This document shows, one piece after another, positions 55,490-64,000 of a DNA stretch of 64,000 nt. The stretch's first letter is position 1; each line of letters begins with the position of its first letter. A program made the position numbers and the translations under genes. Origin of the DNA: Lycorma delicatula (taxonomy: Eukaryota > Arthropoda > Insecta > Hemiptera > Fulgoridae); NCBI RefSeq assembly GCF_047948215.1, contig NC_134455.1:297203647-297267646 (forward strand). Reading direction: 5' to 3'. The notes below the pieces were generated by a model that searched no databases, was not told where the DNA came from, and worked only from the letters and a program-made list of their open reading frames with translations.

Positions 55490-57660
55490 CCAAGGAACCA
55501 ATGATGTTAGGTCATTACAACCGATAATCACAATAACCGATATTTAGGTAGCTTAGCTGCGCGGGTATTGTTGTAATACAGTAAAATAATAATCATTAAA
55601 AAAATAAATTTCCGTAATGAAATAATATATAAAAAAAAATATATGCAATAGTAAATACAAATACGGTAGAGTGAAAGAAGTAGAGAAAAACTGTAAAAAT
55701 TACTTTTTCTGTAAAAAGTCGGTTATTTTGCTTTGTTTCGAACATTTCGTTTTATAATACAGTTTCTGAAGGTTCTGTTCTAAATCAAAACAAAAACTCT
55801 TTGTTTCTTCATTAGCAGTTTCTATAATACTGAGAAACCGGCAAACGGTTTTCATTGCCGCTAAAAGTTATGGAAGATTTGGGGGTTGATGTCTTAATCT
55901 TTACCTTCGTTGTCATTCCTACGTCTCCGTCTATTTCTGATGGTACCGAAGCCACTACATCATCATCTTTTACAACTTCATGCGTTTCTAAATCTTTGTC
56001 AAGCTCTTGATAATCTTCAAACAATGCATTTGACAACGGTTGGTTTTGCAGACTATTGGCACATTCCGCTAAAGATTCTTCTTTGCATGCGACAGCAGTA
56101 ACTTCGCCAGCCTGTGGTAAAATCCTGCATGTCGAAAGCAATTTTTTACTGTCAGCGGAGAAACCTCATTCCATGAATTTTCTAACTTAATTATAGCATC
56201 CAGAACAGTTATCTGTGTTTCCTTTTTTTGATCTAAATCTTGTATCATTTTTAAAATTAAGTGTTTTTTGTACTGGCCTTTGCCGATTTGATCACGCCTT
56301 GATTTAAGGGCTGTAAGACTGCTGTTTTTTTTGGTGGTAAGAACACTAACTTTATATATGAAAGATTTTAAATGTATCGCTGAGCCGAACAATAGCCAAT
56401 GAGCAGCAGTATTTTGTGATTTTCAATCTTTAATTTGTAGTCCCATTTTCGTAACCAAGACGTAAAGATATCACTTGTTATCCAAGCTTTCTTGTTACTT
56501 TCGTACATAACGGGAAGCGATTTAAAATTTTTTTAAAAATCGGGGTTTAGCACTTTTCTATATAACCAGAAGTTTTTTCTCAGTTCCAGTCATATTTGTA
56601 GCAGTACGTTAGTCTTTCTTTTGATAATTTTCCCCTTGAATACGTTTCGCCTTTAAACCGAAGGGTTCTTTCTGGTGTCAGTTTAAAAAAATACCGAATT
56701 CATCACCATTATACATTTTTTCGTCCGAGTAGTCCTCTTTTAATTTTATCCAAATGGTTTCTAGCCATTTTTCTGACACACCGTTTGGAGCTGCTGCGAC
56801 CTCGCCGCTTGTTCTCCCCGACACAATATCGTGACGCTGACGGAACTGTGGTATCCAAATTGGAGTTATTTCACGTGGTTTACCGAATTTTTCAGAAAAA
56901 TCGTTCGCCTTAGTTTGCAGTGTAGGGCCGCTAATAAGGATATCGTATTCTGGTAGGATATCACTCTGGTATTTAAATCATTTTAAAAGCGCTTCGTCTA
57001 CATCATTATGTTGACTAGGTTGTAATTATTTTTGATTTCATAGAATCTGTTTAAATATTTTCACAGTTCTCCATATCACCGATATTGTCGAATGACCTAC
57101 GCCTAATTCTTGGGGAATGTCCTTATTTATTTTACCATTCTCTAACCACCAGGTAATGTGCGCCTTTTCCACTATCATGAATGGTTTTCGTGAAAACATA
57201 ATTAAATCACTATTAAATCAATTACTCAAGATACGTAAAATAAAATACTGTAAGCACGATATGATACGATCACAGCAAAAGGTTATTAACAATTGAATGT
57301 GGCTGCTTCAATTTGCAATAATCTGGTGTAGGTAGAAGATAAGAAAAACAAGAACTATAGCACATATGCAGGCAAAAAGGAAAAGGTGGCTCATTTTAAC
57401 CGTTAAAATATTTCTGTAGCTTGAATGCAGATATATTACGTTACTGACAAGTCACTTCCGTCTGTCATTATAAGCGATAAAATGTTGCATTGCAGTAGAA
57501 AAAATAAGTCATAATAACCGATATGTCATTATAACCGATATAATTATAAACAATATACATACTATATTTATTAACAGCCTACCAGACCAGCCAAGAGACA
57601 AGTTTTTGGTCAGTATGTATATCCGATTTGTCATTGTATCCGATGTCGCTATAAACAATA
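55490..57660 (-). mobile_element. pogo/Tigger-type DNA transposon
   Basis: A minus-strand Tigger-like transposase gene occupies 55811-57199. Both flanks carry AACCGATAT-type motifs: ACAACCGATAATCACAATAACCGATATT at 55519-55546, CATAATAACCGATATGTCATTATAACCGATAT at 57510-57541 and a diverged set at 57618-57655. These are all in the same direction instead of inverted, so the true terminal repeats are not settled. The limits given enclose those motifs. Confidence 0.7.
55811..57199 (-). pseudogene. Broken Tigger/pogo transposase (CENP-B/jerky-like)
   Basis: Starting at 57199 the protein opens MFSRKPFMIVEKAHITWWLE and KDIPQELGVGHSTISVIWRT, a psq-type helix-turn-helix. The second DNA-binding half (CENP-B type) contains ISGPTLQTKANDFSEKFG near 56900. 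The first catalytic Asp is visible in EKMYNGDEFGIFFKLTPERT near 56690. The next block, normally LVDNCPAH, is corrupted to AAHWLLFGSAIHLKSF (about 56355-56400). Further conserved pieces are KKHLILKMIQDLDQK, TVLDAIIKLENSWNEVSPLT and VKNCFRHAGFYH (56110-56260). The C-terminal tail is acidic (LDKDLETHEVVKDDDVV). Seven or more stops occur. The enzyme class moves elements by cut-and-paste at TA. Confidence 0.85.
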
Positions 57661-59280
57661 CTTATTTTAATAGAATTAATTAATAAATAAAATAATTATT
57701 TGAAATCACAGCGTGTTTCAACCAAACAGTATAATTTTTTATCATTTTTTTTTATTTTTGAACTCGGAATCCTGGTGGCAGAAGTAGAGACTATCAGTGA
57801 ATATTCTTATCTAAATTTATTCATAAGGTAGTTCATCATATAATATTTGGGCGTATTTGATTAAGTTTTACAAATTTTTTACCAACGTACAACAATGCAA
57901 AGTTGGAGTGATGTAACGATTATCCACTGTACCAGAAAGAAATTTCATATATATCAATGAAAAGAAATTAATGTTGGCGTTCCAAAGTAAAGTTGAGGAA
58001 CTATGTGTTTGGCTTCATTGATTAATGGAGAAACCATGTGAAGTAATAGGCTATCTGGTTAAATTTAGTGCTATTATGAAATTATTTTAATTTTGATTCA
58101 TTAATTATACTATTCTTTTCCGAAACTGAATATGCTATTCGAAAATTTGTTTTTCATTTATATTTTTAAGTGGATGGTCACATATCTTTATGTTTCACTG
58201 TTATATAACATCTAGTTAGAGACAGTATTTTTTGAACTGGTAACAGGATTTGGCTTTTTCAAAGCTTTATCTGAACATAACGCACGACTGCACAACAGTT
58301 TTCGTTCTATAATTTCCTGCTGGCAATTGACCTATCATCCAATATCCTTCATTCAGCGCTTAATTTTTATTTATTGGTTTCTTCTCATTTCATTTCTATT
58401 CTGCTGATGAATCATTTTCAAAGCTTTCTTTTTTCTTTTATTTTCAATTCTGATATAAATGGAAATGAATATTCAATTATTTCAGTATTTGACTGTATAA
58501 CGTAATTTGACTAGAACCTATGTATAATAATTATCTAATGTATAGATTATTTTTACAATTTTGAAAAAAAAGGAGTTGTTTATAATAGTATTCTATTAAC
58601 AGTGCACTGTATGCCGTTGTTGATTTTAAGTTCTTTAAAAATATTAATCTATAAAAATTATTTAATTTAAATTATAATGTTATCCATGTTTATACGTTGG
58701 CATTACTTCCTTCCTTAAGTATCGCAATAACCGGAATCGTATTTAAAATTACGTTTTAAATAATCCCGTTATTCATCATAAGTAATTATCAAAGTTTTTT
58801 CGGATTACAGGAACTTAAAATTAAGTATTTTTTAATCGTGATTCATTTGACTTGTTCGATGTTATTTTCTAAGATCTTTTTAACTACAAAATATTTTCTA
58901 CATCCTACCTCTGTAGTTGTTTTATACATTCCAGTCTATTATTTTGGAGCTTTTAACATTTACATACCAGTTATATTGAATATACCATTTATTCTGCTGA
59001 CTAAATCTGCATATGTCTTAATACATGAATCCACCATCTTAGTTGTTCTATTTGCCAGATTCTTCCACCTATTTATGTCCTATCTAAGTCGTCGTAAGTC
59101 CTTTTTATTTTATGTTTATCACCCTATTAACTTTTATCTTCCAATGATGTTAGGTTTTAAAGGTCTAGTGTCTAATTATTATTCTATGTGTTTATTCAGT
59201 ATAGAAAATTTTCTTTATGTCATAAATTTCGTTGTTTAAAATCTGTTCTGTTGGTATCATTATATTGGCGATTTTCATTG
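57661..59280. other. AT-rich stretch, one unsupported open frame
   Basis: A frame of 133 codons at 58838-59239 (plus) is long for this composition, but it is a string of Phe, Leu, Ile, Val and Tyr without family motif, which T-rich sequence gives by chance. The minus strand of the same part has KDLRRLR and INRWKNLANRTTKMVDSC-like pieces that could be a LINE relic. I do not call a gene. Confidence 0.35.
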
Positions 59281-59458
59281 TTTTTTTTTTGTTTTTTTTT
59301 TTTATTAAATTTTTATTTACTCTTCGTATACATTAATTAACTTATAGATGTTAATAAATTTTTTAATATGTGGAGAATGCCATGCCTGACCGAGATTCGA
59401 ACCCGAGACTTCTGGATAAAAGACCGTGATGCTACCATTTCGCCACGGAGATTGGCAT
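59281..59458 (-). mobile_element. tRNA-derived SINE, family A head (copy 3)
   Basis: On the minus strand, TCTCCGTGGCGAAATGGTAG with an A box is followed by CGGGTTCGAATCTCGGTCAG with a well kept B box, then GGCATGGCATTCTCCACATA. An AT-rich body leads to a long A run (plus-strand T run at 59281-59305). The head matches 22.1 and 37.9 kb; the body does not match either. The tRNA stems do not close, so it is not a tRNA gene. Confidence 0.75.
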
Positions 59459-59469
59459 GTATGTATAAA

Positions 59470-60900
59470 CTAGCGTTCCTTCATTACGGCTTCGCCCGCG
59501 ATATCAATGTGGTAATTAAAAATTACATAATCAAGAATATTTTTTTTTTAATTTTTATTAAATTCTGATAAAATGTTAAATAAAAAATTTTCTTAAAAAT
59601 ATAGAAATAATATACGATAAACAACGAATTGTTGCCCAACGCTTAAATAAATAAACTTTAAAGAAGGAAGATAAAAAAATTGAACAGTCTTTGTCAGACC
59701 ACATTAATGAATTAAAATAATCCAATATAAACTGATAAGCAAAACCCCAATAAATGTAATGAAAAACTGTATTACTATCCCCAATCTAGCATCCCCCTCG
59801 CGGTTTCGCCTGCGCTATATGGTTACTTGGGTCACCCGTCGCGGTCAGGAAATATTTAGCCGGTCATAGTGCGCTTCACTCACCCTTACCGTCTAGCCAC
59901 AGGGCTGTGCCCCTTGGACCCCCCTGTGTTCATTAAACTTATGCTTGTGAGAATAATAATGATAAAATAAAAATTAAAGTCTTCAATTTATAAAATTATT
60001 AGTGTATTGTAATTTTCTCAGAGCAATAGTTTGGTCAGTACAGGGCCGGAAAATTTGAGTGATCTAAGAATGTGGGTTTTAAGACAGTCGGCCTCCATCT
60101 TAAAAGTATTAGTTATAATTGGTTACCCGTATTTCTTACGGGTAAAAATGTATTTTGCCCGTTACCCGAAAAAAACCACTAGGAGGTTGACCGTACTTCG
60201 TTTCTCATTTTTTTAACTTGTTCGATTACTTTTATCTTATGCTTCTTAAGTAAAGTAACCAAAGGCAGGTCCAGTCAGTAGTCGCGTCACATTTACGATA
60301 ACAGTGGCTGTGTTGGTTGAGCCGTCGCACCCCTTACAAAATTAAAATTAAAAAAAAGACCCAAAAAGGTTTTTAAATATTTATCTGAAGAGAATTTGCA
60401 AGCCTCAGTTTAGTGATTATGGGGGCTCCCTTTCGTTTAGTGTAATGGGAAATGGGGAAAATTTGTTGCAGCCATTATTGAAATTTTTTTCACCTGTCTT
60501 TATCCCTTTCAAGGTCAAATTTGAAAAAAAGATCTAGAAACTGGTTTTTAGATATTTACATAAAAATTACACACATGAAAAATCAAGTCTATATCTTCAT
60601 TTGTTATCGAGAAATTCCAAAAATTAGACGTGTTTAAAAAAATTCAAAATCCATTTTAACCCTTTAAACTCGGAATTTCAAAAAATCTACTAGTCTTTAG
60701 ATATTCATATGAAGAGTACACACACGAAAAATCAAGTTGATATCTTCATTTTTTGCCGAGAAATTAAGAAAAAAATAATAAATTTCATTGTTATTACATT
60801 TTATCTCTAAACTCGAAATTTCATGTAATCCTTTCTTATTGTGCATTTATACTAGGAGAATGGGTATACAAATTTTCATCAATTTACCTTCAGTACTATT
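59470..60900 (-). mobile_element. Minus-strand Helitron sequence with two candidate 3' ends
   Basis: Reading the minus strand, GATATCGCGGGCGAAGCCGT leads to AACGCTAG before T at 59470, and 316 bases inward CGCAGGCGAAACCGCGAGGG leads to GGATGCTAG at 59786. Both look like GC-rich Helitron 3' termini. A further mid-GC block with GGGGGGTCCAAGGGGCACAG lies at about 59905-59930. No 5' end was identified; the right limit is set after the internal repeats and is provisional. Confidence 0.45.
60351..60890. repeat. About three tandem-like units of 140-150 bases
   Basis: Shared blocks are AATCAAGT (60581 and 60730) with ATATCTTCATTT and CGAGAAATT, and AAACTCG then AATTTCA (60667 and 60809). A weaker unit precedes them near 60370. 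Identity is moderate. Confidence 0.6.
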
Positions 60901-62620
60901 TACTGGGCGTTGAATAAATAAATACAAAAAAAAAAAAAAAATACGTATATATTATACATTTTTAAAACCTTCTTATAACCAGTTTAATTCCCGCTCACAG
61001 TTTGATAAAAAACCAGTATAGACCAATAACTTCCAAATAGTTTCGTTATTTTAATCCCAAAGATCAAAGTCCAATACAATTATTTAATAAAATTTCAAAC
61101 CCAAATAAAAGTAATTATAAATTTGCATTTATCTTGTCTTTCATCTTGCAGAATATTAATAGAGCATTGTTGTATGTATGGTTTTTTTTGCAATATCTTT
61201 AAAAAGAAATAATATATAAGATAATCTAGTCATATAATTTTTGGTTTTTTCTTTTTTGGTTTATTTTTTCTCTCTCACTCTCTTTTTTTTGCTTTTTTCT
61301 AGGTGAAAAACGCTTCGGCATTATCATCGCCCGTCCTCTTTTTTGGGTATTTTTAGTTAGTTGGTTGTATTTAGTGGTTGCTTCACTCTGTCAATTGGAA
61401 AGGAACTTGATTATGTTGTGATTGTTGACATATTAATATTTTTTTAGAAAACGTAAGTTTAATCAGCGTCTCGTATATCTCGTATGACTTTCATGCATTA
61501 CAGCATTACAATGATTGAGAAAAATAATATGAAACTGCAAATTATTAAATCTTCTCCTTTTGTAACAAAATGGTTACAATTTCCTTTCAATATGGGAAAT
61601 TGAATACTAACTAAATGAAATAAAATGTAAGTAAATAAGTACGTAAAATGAAATATGATAATAAATATTTTAAAAAATTCAAGAAAAAGTTGAAATCGTA
61701 TACTACGTAAAATTGTGAAAACCGTAGTATCTGGAAGATGTTATGCGGAGCTTCAATTGTTAAACCTAATGAACCATGAAATGAGATTGTGGCACGGTGA
61801 CGCAAATCGTAGTTGAATTAGAAAATATTTCAAATATAGCTGAAGTCGAAGTATTCAGAGCTTCAACGTCAAAAGTAGTATATTCTTCATTACCATCTCC
61901 CCGATCTTCTTAAGAAAGCGGCGAAAGAAGTAGATATCAAAATAATGGACTTCGTTTTGTTATTTGAATAATCGTTAATTTTATTTCAACAATCTAACAT
62001 CCAGTCGTAGGGGATTATCTTTTTTTATGGTAACAAAATGTACGATGAAATATTTTCAGATCCTTACTGGATATTAAAGGTGGGAGCATCTAATGGTGAG
62101 CTAGTACAAGTATTTTGACCATTATATAAGCTGATTATATCGTCTGCCGTATGTGGAATGGTATATGATCATTAAAAAAAATGATTTATTACTTCATTAC
62201 CGCAGTTACTAACAGTTTTTTTTTACTAATTTTAATAATGTTACTAACATTATTATTTGTTTTATTTACTATTTTATTTATTTTGTTATAAATGTTTCCA
62301 AAACTTTAAAATTATTGAGTTTATGCCAAATTTATAAAAATATTCCATTTACTTGAATAAAAAGTCGATTTATTTATAGATTTACAAGATTCATGATAGA
62401 GGAAAATGATTATTGTCGGTTGATAAAAGTATTTTAAAATTATAATAATATTATTGCACGCACAAATAAATACACTATTCTTAAAAAATAATAATAATAT
62501 AACTGAATGTAAATTTAAATTTGGAAATAGGAACGAGAATACTATTCATAATATTTTCATTAACATGTCTCGTTGGTATGATTATACAATAAATAATTAA
62601 AATATAAAACCCACTTACCA
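60901..62620. other. AT-rich stretch, no gene seen
   Basis: No coding or transposon signal was recognised. Short frames such as 61611-61805 (minus) have no motif. Confidence 0.45.
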
Positions 62621-63115
62621 ACAATCTTTTAATGCGTCAGAGCGCTTTCGGAAAGGAATTTCATCTTCAGGACTTTGTCATCATGAGTAGAACTGTTATG
62701 TAAAGTGTGCAAAATATATGAAGGTGGTCGTCATGCGTTAAAATTGTGTCGACGTAACATCCTGTCATAATGAATGGCTACATCGCTATACGCATATAAC
62801 GGTGGAGACATTCATTATTATTTCACATACCTGAAGAACGAAATGAGGCGGGACACGAGCTTGTTGAAACCAAATGTTTTGGTGATCGGGGTCAATAACA
62901 TTTTGAATGTTTGGAATACAATTGAGAAGAAAAACTTCATATTTCACTGTTTAAATTTCCATCAATCGTCAAATATAGGCCCCATCAATCGTCCACCAAT
63001 TAAATGTACACCTGCCCGTACATTTACTTTAACTAGATAATGTTTACGTGCCTAACGATACCAGTGTGGATTAATATCAGTTCAGTATCGACAGTTATAG
63101 CCATTAAAAAAATAT
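62621..63115 (-). pseudogene. Tc1/mariner transposase fragment
   Basis: On the minus strand the pieces read INPHWYR and HYLVKVNVRAGVHLIGGRLM with GPIF near 62990-63080. In the next frame come YEVFLLNCIPNIQNVIDPDH and QNIWFQQARVPPHFVLQV near 62835-62935. These match the segment between the first and second catalytic residues of Tc1/mariner-type transposases. The WFQ motif is followed by QARVPPHF where QDGAPPHF is expected, so the second catalytic Asp is lost. The N-terminus, the third Asp and the inverted repeats were not found. CTGAAGATGAAATTCC with CGAAAGCGCTCTGACG, in complement at 62632-62672, may belong to another repeat. Confidence 0.65.
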
Positions 63116-64000
63116 GTGGCCCCCATCACTAAAAACTATGTTTAATAAATTAGGATCTGCGCAATTATTGTTTATCGTAATTTCCTTATTATCATTATTT
63201 ATTAAATATGCACAAAATATAGTTAATTTTTACTTCTTTGTACTAAGCAAAGGAAGTATTATGATCGCGAAAAATTTCGATTTTCAGATTTCAACGGAAA
63301 TATCAATTTTAACCATCCCTAAATCCATTTTGACTAGTTTCGGAGTGACGTCAGTACATACGCAGGTGCGTAGTATGTATCTCGCATAACTCAAAAACGA
63401 TTAGTCGTAGAATGTTGACATTTTGGATTTTTGACTGTTGTAACATCTAGTTGTGCACCTCCCAAATGTGTCCAAAAAAGCCCAAATTCCAAAAAAGTTG
63501 GATTTTTTACACTCTCTTAACTGCTGTAATAAGTCCTCATTGAGAGCTTTTCAACGGTATATCATAAGTGGTACTAATTTTTTTGGTTTTAGAGTTATGG
63601 CCAAATAAATTTTAATTAATGAAATATTTGGATCTTACAAGGGAAAGGCACATCGGTTCGAATCAGACTTCATTTCCTTTTTTCTTACCTTTTTTTTTTA
63701 AATTTAAATGTATTGATTTATTATTAATTATTAACCTCTGATTGTAAAAAGGTTTTTACGATAAATAATAATTCAATAACAATAAAAAAACAAATATGGA
63801 AAAAATCAGAAGTTATTAATGAAATAAAATTTTATGTACTTGTCATTTTAAAAAAATGTGTATATTTAATTTAATAGGCGTACAAGGAAATGTCCACAGC
63901 AGAATTTTTTATTAATAGAAAAATTATTAACTTAGTAGTAAATTTATTTACTTTCTTTATGAAAAAATACGATTTTTTACTTACATAATATTATAAATTA
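63116..64000. repeat. Unclassified, probably dispersed repeat plus AT-rich end
   Basis: From about 63245 to 63690 the sequence is less AT-rich, with TAAGCAAAGGAAGTATTATG at its start, TGTAACATCTAGTTGTGCAC in the middle and AAAGGCACATCGGTTCGAAT near its end. It looks like a dispersed insect repeat, but no ends, target duplication or protein were identified. The last 300 bases hold only AT-rich sequence. Confidence 0.3.

Noticed and set aside
58838..59239. 133-codon open frame as a host gene
   Set aside because: Residue use only mirrors T-rich sequence, there is no recognisable domain, and the other strand has LINE-like pieces.
1..64000. CRISPR arrays, bacterial operons, riboswitches or rRNA
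   Set aside because: Nothing in the window has regular spaced repeats, packed genes or conserved rRNA sequence; the DNA is eukaryotic.

Overview
This is eukaryotic nuclear DNA, very probably from an insect. It is strongly AT-rich, carries long A, T, TA and GT runs, has no bacterial-style gene packing, and is filled with decayed transposons of kinds common in arthropods: R1-clade LINEs, DD41D and DD34D Tc1/mariner elements, a pogo/Tigger element, Helitrons and tRNA-derived SINEs. A hemipteran is possible from the general look of the repeats, but I cannot fix the order or species. I found no host protein-coding gene, rRNA or functional tRNA. Small exons of a host gene could hide in the AT-rich parts and would not be visible by eye.

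Layout. 0-6 kb: a Helitron-like 5' fragment, a GC-rich repeat patch, a mid-GC block with two adjacent perfect hairpins, then AT-rich filler. 6.6-7.3 kb: a 688-bp inverted-repeat element. 7.5-11 kb: two copies of a dispersed repeat; the second is split by a 2.0-kb non-autonomous Helitron, and the intact copy serves as the empty site. 14.1-16 kb: a DD41D mariner-like element with a short R1-clade LINE inserted in its transposase gene, bounded by a 13-bp target duplication. 17.3 kb: a small palindromic MITE. 19.0-19.8 kb: an R1-clade LINE fragment (minus). 20.3-21.9 kb: a second LINE type (plus), followed by a SINE. 24.3-25.4 kb: a Helitron-like element. 27.5 kb: a SINE with perfect target duplications. 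28.0-30.6 kb: a DD41D-type element with very long (about 580 bp) terminal inverted repeats. 35.3-36.2 kb: a short deletion derivative of a related element. 36.4 kb: a palindromic hairpin element. 37.8 kb: a SINE. 39.35-40.6 kb: a full-length but dead DD34D mariner. 40.8 kb: a SINE. 41.5-45 kb: Helitron-derived sequence with a broken Rep (HUH) gene and a thrice-repeated segment. 49.5-55.0 kb: a nearly full-length R1-clade LINE with both ORFs. 55.5-57.7 kb: a pogo/Tigger element. 59.3-61 kb: a SINE and minus-strand Helitron ends. 62.6-63.1 kb: another Tc1/mariner transposase remnant. 63.2-63.7 kb: an unclassified, probably dispersed, sequence.

All the recognisable genes are selfish-element genes and nearly all are broken by stops or frameshifts, so nothing here acts as a working system today. 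The observations I rate highest are: (i) short perfect fold-back palindromes inside R1-clade LINE coding sequence, which look like inserted inverted copies of neighbouring bases; (ii) the one-base TAATG overlap of ORF1 and ORF2 in the long LINE; (iii) the Helitron with an internal empty-site control and a repeated GGTAGGCAG/CTGCGATC motif; (iv) the DD41D-type element with very long inverted repeats; and (v) SINEs with different tRNA-like heads that share one 3' tail.
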